From Candidatus Njordarchaeota archaeon (lineage in GTDB: Archaea; Asgardarchaeota; Njordarchaeia; Njordarchaeales; Njordarchaeaceae): 7,586 bases of DNA. Within the stretch, counting starts at the first letter, position 1; every line of letters starts with the position of its first letter. A program made the translations under genes and the position numbers. Below the pieces are notes generated by a model that searched no databases, was not told where the DNA came from, and saw nothing but the letters and a program-made list of their open reading frames with translations. Positions 1 to 6,762 of this stretch are shown here, in pieces. The DNA lies in the NCBI GenBank assembly GCA_029856055.1, contig JAHQWF010000121.1:1-7586 (forward strand). Direction: 5' to 3'.

Positions 1-20
1 ATATCAGTAGATTACTGGAT

Positions 21-1403
21 ATGAGCAATGAAAGACAATTGAGAACTGTTTTAAAAAACCTTTTAGACACTATGGATGAGAAAGATTTCGTTTCAATAAT
101 TAATAATTTGTTTCAGATTGCTAAGGGCAAGAAGAAAAATATTATCTGTAGTTGTTTATCAGAACTTGGTAATTACTTAGATTTATGGGATAACAAAGTA
201 AATTATTTGTATCGCTTAATCTCAGGATCATGCCAACCATTATTTTTAGCAGATTTTAAAGTTATGTTAAACCATAATGCATTAATGCATAGTCGAGTTA
301 TAGATGCTTACTTTTATGAGCTCTGTGGAAGCGATCTAGTATTTATATTCGAGACACTTTTGAACCCTCAGATGCGTATAGGGACAGAGTTTTTTAAGAG
401 ATTAACAGGAAATTTACCAGAAGAAAAGATAAGAGAAGCCAGAGATATCTCAGCGATAATCCATGGTAATTTCCCTATAGTTCGAAAAAACATTATATAC
501 ATAGCAGAACTTTTAATCAAAAAGCTAGAAAACCTGGATTTTATTGACAATAAGGATGTGTCTAAGTACCTATCAGAGAAAATAAGTAAGTTAGCACAAG
601 ATCTAGAATTTAATAAATATGTGATACTAACATATGTTTTCACTCATCTTAGAGATATAGACATTGAGTTTCATAGCATTATTTTAAACTCCTCAAGAAA
701 AACTATCTCGACTCTAGGTATTGCTGTTGGGCTAGTTTTAGCTTTAATCCGTGATAGGATTGAGCTGGTTTATAAGAACTCAAGACACCTCTCTCATGTA
801 TGGTATATCATAGAGAGAGTGAGGAATTACTCTGCTGAAAATATCATAGAAATAATCGATCTCTTAGATCAAAGAGAAGTGTTAAAAGTAGTAAGTAAAA
901 TAGCTTTAGACTTATCTAAAAGAATATTTAGGGAAAATTATGATTCAAACACTATTCATGATATTCTAGCTATAATCTATGCCATCGGCCTAAATTCCTT
1001 AGATGATAGTTTAGATGTGCTCGAAATAATAGTAGACCAAGGATTAGTTATTGATAATATTATTTTCTACGTTTTCAGAATAATTCGTTACTTAGCTATC
1101 AAAGACAAAAAGGTACAACCTAAGTTAGCAATAATCCTGAGTAATATAAATAATAGACTCAACCCTATTACCCTCAGAAAAATATCCAAAATAGAGGAGA
1201 TAAAGAAAATATTAATAGATCTATTTCAAAACGCTACCAGTACGGAATTAATGGTAAGTTTAATAGATTTTACCAAGCAATTGTTCTTGACTTACTCAGA
1301 CAACAAGAGATTAAATAATTTAATTACACTATCCCTTAACATTGATAAAAAAGATAAGAAAGATTTAGTTAATCAGATAAAGCTAATGTTGGAATCCATA
1401 TGA
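21..1403 (+). CDS. Helix-rich alpha-solenoid-like protein, function unknown (5' end uncertain)
   Basis: I do not recognise this 460-residue protein. It is almost entirely Leu/Ile/Lys/Asn-rich amphipathic helix with short polar loops. There is no signal peptide, no convincing membrane segment and no nucleotide-binding or catalytic motif. The pattern resembles a degenerate HEAT/ARM-type solenoid acting as a cytoplasmic protein-binding scaffold; that is inference. It lies 96 bases upstream of a clearer HEAT-repeat gene, which supports the fold guess. The ATG used is the first in the window, but the frame has no stop between it and the left edge (codons from position 3 read ISRLLD), and there is no GGTGAT-like ribosome binding site before it. 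The true start may therefore lie outside the window, or the message may be leaderless. The stop is TGA at 1401-1403. I am confident it is coding because of its length and consistent composition; the function is unassigned. Confidence 0.8.
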   Translation: MSNERQLRTVLKNLLDTMDEKDFVSIINNLFQIAKGKKKNIICSCLSELGNYLDLWDNKVNYLYRLISGSCQPLFLADFKVMLNHNALMHSRVIDAYFYELCGSDLVFIFETLLNPQMRIGTEFFKRLTGNLPEEKIREARDISAIIHGNFPIVRKNIIYIAELLIKKLENLDFIDNKDVSKYLSEKISKLAQDLEFNKYVILTYVFTHLRDIDIEFHSIILNSSRKTISTLGIAVGLVLALIRDRIELVYKNSRHLSHVWYIIERVRNYSAENIIEIIDLLDQREVLKVVSKIALDLSKRIFRENYDSNTIHDILAIIYAIGLNSLDDSLDVLEIIVDQGLVIDNIIFYVFRIIRYLAIKDKKVQPKLAIILSNINNRLNPITLRKISKIEEIKKILIDLFQNATSTELMVSLIDFTKQLFLTYSDNKRLNNLITLSLNIDKKDKKDLVNQIKLMLESI

Positions 1404-1415
1404 TAGTGATACATA

Positions 1416-1424
1416 TTTAAAAAT
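1416..1424 (+). promoter_or_regulatory. Candidate TATA box of the HEAT-repeat gene
   Basis: TTTAAAAAT lies 12 bases after the stop of the preceding gene and about 75 bases before the ATG at 1500. An archaeal TATA element of this type would place transcription start near 1442-1447 and leave a leader of about 55 bases. The same 9-mer occurs at a similar distance before the ABC ATPase gene (2982-2990). The sequence is only suggestive in such AT-rich DNA. Confidence 0.4.
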
Positions 1425-1499
1425 GATGTTCGTAGGCACATTCCATTTCATAGTGATTGCTAACTAAAAATCAATCAGAGATAAAGAGATGTGTGTAAT

Positions 1500-2270
1500 A
1501 TGGAGTTTCCTAAACCAACTGTTGAGAATTTGCTGTCATTAGCAAAGTACGGTGGTAAAAATAGATTGAAAGCTGCTAGAGAAATAGCTAATTTGGATCC
1601 AGATGTAAATATCGATAAATTAGTGTGGCTTATAAATGAATTAATCAAAGATGAAGAAGACCCTGTTTTTAGTGAAACCGGTATTTCTTTAGGCAAGTTG
1701 ATCGAGGAGATGAATGAGTCTAAGGCAGAGGAGTTAATAGAGAAACTACTATATAGCCATAAAGGTAAATTACTGCTTAATATCGTGCTTTCAACAACCA
1801 GGGCACGAATAGATGCAGATATCATTTCCGAAATAATTAGACGACTACTAAATGATGATTCTGAAGACGTACGGAATGGCGCGATAAGCGTATTAAGGAA
1901 TTTCATTCCTATTATAGGGAAAAGAGAATTCAATGATATGTTATATGAATTAGCGAATTCTGAGAAGCAAGAAATCAGATGCTTCGTTGCAACAGTATTA
2001 TTGGCTTTAGAAGGTATTGATGATAAAACATTGGAGGATATTATTATAAGAATGCTAGATGATGAATCAGATGAGGTCAGAGATTGTATATTGGATGCCC
2101 TAGATCACGGTCTCTTAGAGAGGATAGGTAGATCTAAAAAGAGCTTGTGTGCTATACTTAATAAGATAATTAGCCTTGGGGAACGCTACGTTAGTAAGTT
2201 TTTGGATATCACGAAAAAATACGAGGATATTCATAGTTATGTTAAAAGCGCCCTACGTGAATCTGGATAA
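1500..2270 (+). CDS. HEAT-repeat protein, function unknown
   Basis: This is a soluble helical-repeat protein of 256 residues from the ATG at 1500. Two stretches have the classic HEAT signature of an acidic turn, then D/E-V-R, then a hydrophobic helix: LLNDDSEDVRNGAISVLRNF (residues about 116-135) and MLDDESDEVRDCILDALDHG (about 185-204). Less regular helical pairs precede, lie between and follow them. HEAT solenoids are scaffolds for protein contacts, and no catalytic motif is visible. An in-frame GTG at 1491 would add three residues. I prefer the ATG because GAGATG at 1486-1491 sits at the spacing seen for the other genes here, although it is a weak match. A TATA-like box at 1416-1424 suggests it can be transcribed separately from the preceding solenoid gene. 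The stop TAA (2268-2270) directly abuts the stop of the convergent regulator. The partner is unknown. Confidence 0.85.
   Translation: MEFPKPTVENLLSLAKYGGKNRLKAAREIANLDPDVNIDKLVWLINELIKDEEDPVFSETGISLGKLIEEMNESKAEELIEKLLYSHKGKLLLNIVLSTTRARIDADIISEIIRRLLNDDSEDVRNGAISVLRNFIPIIGKREFNDMLYELANSEKQEIRCFVATVLLALEGIDDKTLEDIIIRMLDDESDEVRDCILDALDHGLLERIGRSKKSLCAILNKIISLGERYVSKFLDITKKYEDIHSYVKSALRESG
2214..2219 (-). terminator. Candidate oligo-T terminator for the minus-strand regulator
   Basis: Six consecutive T residues on the minus strand lie about 52 bases past the regulator's stop codon, inside the 3' end of the convergent HEAT gene. Archaeal intrinsic termination needs only a T-rich tract. No hairpin is evident. 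Confidence 0.3.
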
Positions 2271-2921
2271 TCACTGATTTTTAGTAGCTATCTCCAAAAT
2301 TACTTCTATGGCATCTTCTCGATTAGTCATTTTTCTACTTTTTATCACGGATTCTGATTTTAGCTCATGCTCTAGAAAACCGATGATGGCTCCGTTAATA
2401 AGCTCTATTAAAACATTCGTTACCTCCTCTTTCTCGCATAAATGACCTCTCAATCTTATTATCCCTCTGTTTTCTCCGAGACTAAATCCTTCAACACGTA
2501 ATTCTTCACTTATAAACTCAATAATTGCAGCTATTTTCTCAAACGCGTCTCCCTCCACTCTCTTAATTAAATCGTAATCTTGCGGATATTCCTTAATGTA
2601 TTTTTTAGCTATTTTCTTACCTATCTCAAATGCAATTTTTATGGTTTCATCACCGTATAAATCAATAAATGCGCTAGCTAGAATACAAGCTAATTTTCTG
2701 GATATTAATCTCCTTTTAGATTCAATATTATTCTTCAACATCCATAATCTATATGCTCCAACCTGCTTATCTATTAAAACTCCTTTACCTTTTAATGATT
2801 CAAGGTACTTCATAACAGTTAATCTCGAGACTTTCAATCTATTGGCTAAATCCGTTGTAGTTAAGCCTACTACAGCTTTTTTCAAAGCATCTATAATTAA
2901 CTTCTCGATATTTCTCGCCAC
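2271..2921 (-). CDS. Winged-helix transcriptional regulator with possible ligand-binding C-terminal domain
   Basis: This 216-residue protein is probably a DNA-binding regulator. Residues 1-62 form a winged helix-turn-helix: helix 1 (about 3-18), the turn-helix TTTDLANRLKVS (21-32), a recognition helix from 33 to 46 (RLTVMKYLESLKGK), and a beta wing ending YRLWML. Residues 70-213 form a separate alpha/beta domain with a long helical part, then a strand pair (EGFSLGENRGIIRLRG), one Cys at 162 and a helix IELINGAIIGFLEHEL followed by a final strand and helix. This order recalls V4R-like small-molecule-binding domains, but the match is loose and I hold it as a hypothesis. The start is GTG, supported by GGTG at 2932-2929 seven bases upstream. 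It is divergent from the ABC operon across 143 bases, the usual arrangement for a local regulator controlling itself and an exporter. Repressor versus activator cannot be told. Confidence 0.85.
   Translation of the reverse strand: MARNIEKLIIDALKKAVVGLTTTDLANRLKVSRLTVMKYLESLKGKGVLIDKQVGAYRLWMLKNNIESKRRLISRKLACILASAFIDLYGDETIKIAFEIGKKIAKKYIKEYPQDYDLIKRVEGDAFEKIAAIIEFISEELRVEGFSLGENRGIIRLRGHLCEKEEVTNVLIELINGAIIGFLEHELKSESVIKSRKMTNREDAIEVILEIATKNQ
2330..2343 (+). terminator. Candidate T-tract terminator for the HEAT-repeat gene
   Basis: TTTTTCTACTTTTT lies about 60 bases past the HEAT gene's stop, within the antisense strand of the regulator gene. Paired T5 runs without a hairpin are a common form of archaeal terminator. 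A single T5 run at 2278-2282 is a weaker alternative. Confidence 0.4.
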
Positions 2922-2928
2922 TTACCAA

Positions 2929-2932
2929 CACC
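2929..2932 (-). promoter_or_regulatory. Ribosome binding site of the regulator gene
   Basis: Reading the minus strand, GGTG is followed by seven bases and then the GTG start at 2921. This matches the archaeal anti-Shine-Dalgarno (GGATCACCTCC) at the same register as the sites of the downstream operon genes, and it decides the GTG start. Confidence 0.6.
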
Positions 2933-2981
2933 AAGCTAATCCTGCACCTGCCTCATATTAATATAACTATATTCAGTAATG

Positions 2982-2990
2982 TTTAAAAAT
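2982..2990 (+). promoter_or_regulatory. Candidate TATA box in the divergent promoter region
   Basis: TTTAAAAAT on the + strand would place transcription start near 3010 and leave a leader of about 50 bases before the ABC ATPase gene. Read on the minus strand it is ATTTTTAAA, also an acceptable TATA element, about 62 bases before the regulator's GTG. It could serve either gene. Alternatives are TATATAAT at 3007-3014 for the operon and the AT-rich run at 2957-2970 for the regulator. These assignments need transcript ends to separate. Confidence 0.4.
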
Positions 2991-2991
2991 T

Positions 2992-3039
2992 TGATTAACA
3001 TTATTGTATATAATAGTGTATAGAAATAAGTGATTAACA
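2992..3039 (+). repeat. Direct repeat TGATTAACA, two copies flanking the palindrome
   Basis: Exact copies of the 9-mer TGATTAACA lie at 2992-3000 and 3031-3039, 39 bases apart start to start, in the intergenic region between the divergent regulator and the ABC operon. They bracket the 20-bp imperfect palindrome. They could be regulator half-sites or an AT-rich coincidence. Confidence 0.4.
2999..3018. promoter_or_regulatory. Candidate operator: 20-bp imperfect palindrome
   Basis: The segment matches its own reverse complement at 16 of 20 positions, with half-sites CATTATTGTA and TATAATAGTG centred between 3008 and 3009. It covers TATATAAT, a possible TATA element for the ABC operon, so a dimeric winged-helix protein bound here could block transcription. 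The assignment to the neighbouring regulator is inference from position. Confidence 0.35.
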
Positions 3040-3064
3040 AAAATAAATGGTATAGAGATCCAAG

Positions 3065-4030
3065 ATGGATCGAATGATCATAATAAGAAACTTAGTGAAA
3101 CGCTTTGGGACAATAGTGGCAGTAAACAATCTAAATATGGATGTTTACTGCGGAGAAATTTATGCCCTTTTAGGTCCGAATGGTGCAGGTAAAACAACCA
3201 CAGTTAGAATGATTATGGGTTTATTAAAGCCGACAAGTGGAACTATTATCGTCGATAATGTGGATGTTGTAAAGAACCCTGGTCTTGTTAAAAAGAAAGT
3301 TGGATATATGCCTCAATTCTTTTCATTATATAGTGACTTAACTGTTTTCGAGAATCTTGATTTTTATGGCAGGATTTATGGACTACCTAGAGAAATAAGG
3401 ATGAAAAGAATACGTGAATTAATGAAAATTGCCGAGATCACGGAATATAAGGATGTTTTGGCTGGTAACTTGAGCGGCGGATTAAAGCGTAGATTGGGAT
3501 TGGCCGCTACGCTCATTCACGATCCTAAACTAATAATCCTAGATGAACCTACGGCGGGTATAGATCCTCCACTAAGAAGAACTTTTTGGAAATTATTCTT
3601 AAGACTTAGAGATGAAGAAAAAACAATACTTGTAACTACTCATTATATGGATGAGGCCGAAAATGCAGATAGAATCGGGTTAATAAGTCAAGGTAGACTA
3701 AAAGCTGTGGGCACTCCACGGGAAATAAAGAAAATGGTTTATGGTGGCCACTTAATGCGACTTATTCTAGCAGGGAAAAATATTGACATTAATACAATTA
3801 ATAATATAGATCATAGAGCCATTATTGATGTTCTAAAAGTTAAGAATTTAGGAGATTCAAAAACAGAGGTAATATTAGTAGTAAAGGACTTTGGCTCAAC
3901 ACTTCCTATTATTTCTTCGGAATTACAGAAGCATGGCGTGAACATTGTCTTAGCTGAGCCTGTACCAATAACTCTTGAGGATGCTTTTATAGCCTTAACA
4001 ACTGGTGAAATGCCATGTTTGAAAAATTAA
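3065..4030 (+). CDS. ABC-2 type exporter, ATP-binding subunit
   Basis: This is the ATPase subunit of an ABC exporter and acts at the cytoplasmic face of the membrane. All nucleotide-binding motifs are intact in the 321-residue protein: Walker A GPNGAGKTT (37-45), Q-loop Gln84, signature LSGGL (136-140), Walker B LIILDEP (156-162), D-loop AGID (164-167) and switch His193. The segment PPLRRTFW followed by TTHYMDEAENADRIG is close to my recollection of the YbhF/CcmA/NatA-like drug and ion exporter ATPases. Residues from about 226 form a separate C-terminal alpha/beta extension common in ABC-2 ATPases. The start ATG is supported by GATCCA at 3057-3062, which aligns with the extended archaeal ribosome binding site in the same register as the other genes; an ATG at 3074 would be badly spaced. 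It overlaps the permease gene by 16 bases, so the two are surely co-translated partners. The substrate is not predictable. Confidence 0.95.
   Translation: MDRMIIIRNLVKRFGTIVAVNNLNMDVYCGEIYALLGPNGAGKTTTVRMIMGLLKPTSGTIIVDNVDVVKNPGLVKKKVGYMPQFFSLYSDLTVFENLDFYGRIYGLPREIRMKRIRELMKIAEITEYKDVLAGNLSGGLKRRLGLAATLIHDPKLIILDEPTAGIDPPLRRTFWKLFLRLRDEEKTILVTTHYMDEAENADRIGLISQGRLKAVGTPREIKKMVYGGHLMRLILAGKNIDINTINNIDHRAIIDVLKVKNLGDSKTEVILVVKDFGSTLPIISSELQKHGVNIVLAEPVPITLEDAFIALTTGEMPCLKN
4004..4008 (+). promoter_or_regulatory. Ribosome binding site of the permease gene
   Basis: GGTGA lies inside the end of the ATPase gene, six bases before the ATG at 4015. It fixes the permease start and the 16-base overlap. 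Confidence 0.65.
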
Positions 4031-5136
4031 TTGCCATCATTATCAAGGAGTTCAAGCAATTAATCAGAGATAAAAGGACTGTGGCATTAGTGATCGCATT
4101 ACCATTAATTGTAATGACCACCTTTGGAATCGCTTATAGCGGAGAAATAAAGGATGTACCTATTGCTTTAGCGATTGAGGATTATGGTTATCCAGCTAAA
4201 ATAATAATAAACAGAATAATGAATCATAAGGCATTCTATGTGAAATATATTACAAATGATATGGATACAGTTAAATTCTACGTTGAGAAAGGATATGTGA
4301 AGGCTGGTGTAGTTATTCCTGATAAATTTTCTTATAAAATAGTTTATCTTGGTCAAGCTGAAATTATAGCTATACTCGATCCTGGATGGTTCAGCATTCC
4401 AAACGCTGTCCATTCAGTATTAAAAGGCATAGCAGCTCAATCGATAGATGATATCGCTACATATATATATTCCTATTATGGCGTAAAGAAGTCAATTAAT
4501 ATTGAAGTGACCCCTTATTACGTAAGAGGAGAACTAAAGATTATTGATATTGTCGGTCCCGCAGTAATGGGTATAATGGTCCAACAAGTACCATTAACCT
4601 TAGCAGCGATATCCATTGTTCGTGAAAGAGAGAAGGGTACCTTGGAAAAATTGTTAACTACGCCTACAGGTAGGTTTGATTTGATTTTTGGGAAGCTTGT
4701 ACCATATGCTATAGTTGGAGTGTTAATTGGTATAGGAGAATTATTAATTGTTACGTATGGGCTTGGAGCCATTAATTACGGCAATCTTGTAGATATCACA
4801 ATAGTTACTTTGATGTTAGCTATAGCTTCTCTCGGCTTAGGATTATTCATATCTATAATATCTAAAAACCAATTACAAGCAATGCAGTTCAGTACATTTA
4901 TAATGTTGTTATCATACCTATTCTCTGGATTTCTATTACCAGTAGAAGGTATTAGACCTGAAGCAAGATTTATTGTGTACGCTATGCCTATATACTATTT
5001 CTACATCGCCATCGGCGGTATAACTCTGAGGGCTCTATCTCTATTCGATGTCATCGATCAGTTTTTCTTACTCGCTATTTATGCAACCGTAACATTATCG
5101 TTAAGCCTCATTTTCATGTCTAAAAGACTAGAGTGA
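4015..5136 (+). CDS. ABC-2 type exporter, membrane permease subunit
   Basis: This 373-residue integral membrane protein forms the translocation path, probably as a dimer with two copies of the upstream ATPase. The layout is the six-helix ABC-2 plan: TM1 at about 22-42, a large extracytoplasmic domain of about 135 residues (43-177), then TM2 178-202, TM3 227-251, TM4 258-283, TM5 289-311 and TM6 347-368. The cytoplasmic loop after TM2 carries EREKGTLEKLLTTP (204-217), the conserved coupling motif of YhhJ/YbhR-like permeases (usually E-x-E-x-GT-x-E-x-L-x-x-x-P). The segment LFSGFLLPVEGI and the following PIYYFYIAIGGI are also family-typical. Start and overlap are fixed by GGTGA at 4004-4008. 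Unlike two-permease systems such as YbhR/YbhS, only one permease gene is present, so a homodimer is likely. Confidence 0.93.
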   Translation: MFEKLIAIIIKEFKQLIRDKRTVALVIALPLIVMTTFGIAYSGEIKDVPIALAIEDYGYPAKIIINRIMNHKAFYVKYITNDMDTVKFYVEKGYVKAGVVIPDKFSYKIVYLGQAEIIAILDPGWFSIPNAVHSVLKGIAAQSIDDIATYIYSYYGVKKSINIEVTPYYVRGELKIIDIVGPAVMGIMVQQVPLTLAAISIVREREKGTLEKLLTTPTGRFDLIFGKLVPYAIVGVLIGIGELLIVTYGLGAINYGNLVDITIVTLMLAIASLGLGLFISIISKNQLQAMQFSTFIMLLSYLFSGFLLPVEGIRPEARFIVYAMPIYYFYIAIGGITLRALSLFDVIDQFFLLAIYATVTLSLSLIFMSKRLE

Positions 5137-5141
5137 GTGAT
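5137..5141 (+). promoter_or_regulatory. Ribosome binding site of the COG1361-type gene
   Basis: GTGAT starts one base past the permease stop and lies five bases before the ATG at 5147. It supports this start and continuous translation along one message. Confidence 0.55.
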
Positions 5142-5146
5142 TAAAA

Positions 5147-6754
5147 ATGAACTGGCGGTTCATAGATCTATCATTAATATTATTGTTTATATTTACAGCT
5201 ATTATATTGATTAATCCCTATTCAAATTTTGTGTTTATAGGAGATGCTTACGCTGTTGATTCGAAGGTAATTTTGAGCACAAATAATTATCAGAAAGCAT
5301 TGTATCTGGAGGATGTTTTCTGGATTTATGCTATTGAGAACGTGAATATCTCGGGTATAGAGATACCAGCTGGGACTTCTGCCTTAGTTCTATCTCTCAA
5401 GAATTTTGATTCAGATCCTGTTTATAACATTACTGTAGATTTCAGCTCTTTACTTGAGATCGCAGATTGCAATGAAACAATAAAACACTATAATTCATCT
5501 CTTGATCCAGGCTACTCCGTAACTTTCATATTTAAGGCTTCCCTTAGAGATAATGCAACTGCGTCTGAGTATGATCTACCTATGATGGTTTACTACTTCA
5601 AGAATAACAATCTCTATTACTATGATTTAGATGTACCTATAGCTGTATCTGGAGTTCCTATTTTGAAAGTGAAAGCTACACCGCTATATGTGAATGAAGA
5701 AGGTGTATACGATATTTATTTTGAAATACAGAATATCGGTACTTCTCCTGCAAGGAGAACGATTGCATACTTAATAGCTTATCCGCCATACATAAATTCA
5801 TATGATGAAGACTGGATATTTGTAGGGATAATTCCAGCAAATAAAACAAGGACATGTAAGTTTAGAATTTATGTTTCTGACATGCTAACCAACGCGATAC
5901 CTATTATAATCAATGTCACATTCATGGATCAGAGAACAAATAATTTCTACTCAATAGCTGAATCTATCTTAGTAATCTACAATGAGAGCCCACATGTCAT
6001 TTTGGTCTCTTCCAGTTATGTTCCTGCATCTGTTTTTCCAGGTGACAAATTCGTTAAATTGACAGTTACTATCTCAAATCCCACTAGAAAAATTATTGAG
6101 AATGCTTCAGCTAAGTTAATGCTATCCGATGAATTTAGTGCAAGCTATGCGATGTCTACAGAATTCTCTATAGGTACTCTTATGCCAGGTCAACTAGTTA
6201 CTCTTAGCTTTTATGTCGATGTTGCTGATGATGCGCAACCGGGTATGAAGAAGTTGTACCTAGAGGTTAGTTTTAATGGCGGTAACAACATATATGAGAT
6301 ACCTATCATAGTTAAAGAAAAAGCTAAATTTATGATAACTGATTATAACCCAAAAACCTTACCTCGTGGCGGTAGAGGGATTGTCTTTAAAATAAGTATA
6401 AAGAACATAGCTAACGTGGATGCAGAAGCAATATATTTACAGCTATTGGGTGGAACCGTATTAAAAGGTGAAGTAGTAACATATGTCGGTAAATTAGTTT
6501 CTGGAGAAGAGACAAGCGTAACATTTACTATTGAGATATCTGATTCCGCACCCCTAGGACAAGTCTCATTTGATTTAAAGATAACTTGGACTCAGGAAGA
6601 CAGATTCTTAAGTGAAATTTATAAGATAACGGTGCTTATTATTTCTGGTTCCGCTATTTCTAACCTTTCGGGATTAATAATAGGTTTAGCCTTGATCGCA
6701 TCAGGGATCTTATTAATCCCTGTAATCAGAGAAATAAGGAAAATTGCGAGGTGA
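5147..6754 (+). CDS. Membrane-anchored extracytoplasmic protein with tandem COG1361/Ig-like domains
   Basis: This 535-residue surface protein has an N-terminal hydrophobic segment (about 8-24; signal peptide or anchor), a long beta-rich exterior and a C-terminal membrane helix (about 509-526) followed by a basic tail (REIRKIAR), which places the body outside the cell. The exterior contains about four Ig-like beta-sandwich units, roughly 36-168, 170-278, 283-390 and 392-498. The later ones carry the wording typical of archaeal COG1361/CARDB-like proteins: ISNPTRKIIENASAKL, GTLMPGQLVTLSFYVDVADDAQPG, then ISIKNIANVDAEAIYLQL and VSGEETSVTF. Nine N-X-S/T sequons suggest N-glycosylation. It begins 10 bases after the permease stop, so it is almost surely an exporter component. 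COG1361 proteins beside ABC-2 genes are, to my knowledge, recurrent in archaea. A role as external adaptor, by analogy to bacterial membrane fusion proteins, is inference. Confidence 0.85.
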   Translation: MNWRFIDLSLILLFIFTAIILINPYSNFVFIGDAYAVDSKVILSTNNYQKALYLEDVFWIYAIENVNISGIEIPAGTSALVLSLKNFDSDPVYNITVDFSSLLEIADCNETIKHYNSSLDPGYSVTFIFKASLRDNATASEYDLPMMVYYFKNNNLYYYDLDVPIAVSGVPILKVKATPLYVNEEGVYDIYFEIQNIGTSPARRTIAYLIAYPPYINSYDEDWIFVGIIPANKTRTCKFRIYVSDMLTNAIPIIINVTFMDQRTNNFYSIAESILVIYNESPHVILVSSSYVPASVFPGDKFVKLTVTISNPTRKIIENASAKLMLSDEFSASYAMSTEFSIGTLMPGQLVTLSFYVDVADDAQPGMKKLYLEVSFNGGNNIYEIPIIVKEKAKFMITDYNPKTLPRGGRGIVFKISIKNIANVDAEAIYLQLLGGTVLKGEVVTYVGKLVSGEETSVTFTIEISDSAPLGQVSFDLKITWTQEDRFLSEIYKITVLIISGSAISNLSGLIIGLALIASGILLIPVIREIRKIAR

Positions 6755-6755
6755 T
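6748..6755 (+). promoter_or_regulatory. Strong ribosome binding site of the beta-propeller gene, overlapping the previous stop
   Basis: GAGGTGAT matches the archaeal anti-Shine-Dalgarno over eight bases and lies seven bases before the ATG at 6763. It contains the TGA stop (6752-6754) of the upstream gene, so termination and re-initiation are coupled. It is the strongest site in the window and decides the start against the in-frame GTG at 6751 and the out-of-frame ATG at 6758. Confidence 0.75.
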
Positions 6756-6762
6756 TAATGCA

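Noticed and set aside
368..643. Minus-strand open frame of 91 codons
   Set aside because: Shadow of the first solenoid gene, with Ser-rich antisense composition.
1475..1933. Minus-strand open frame of 152 codons
   Set aside because: It lies entirely opposite the HEAT gene, has a Ser/Leu/Ile-rich composition typical of an antisense shadow, and has no recognisable domain.
2596..2961. Plus-strand open frame of 121 codons opposite the regulator
   Set aside because: It is antisense to the well-supported winged-helix gene and its translation resembles no family.
3074..3076. ATG at 3074 as an alternative start for the ABC ATPase
   Set aside because: The GATCCA element would be too far upstream; its register fits the ATG at 3065 as in the neighbouring genes.
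4168..4772. Two minus-strand open frames (4168-4413 and 4518-4772)
   Set aside because: Both lie opposite the permease coding sequence, whose motifs and membrane pattern are clear.
6751..6762. GTG at 6751 as an alternative start of the propeller gene, with a 4-base GTGA overlap
   Set aside because: In frame and possible, but the GTG is itself part of the eight-base ribosome binding site that is correctly placed for the ATG at 6763.
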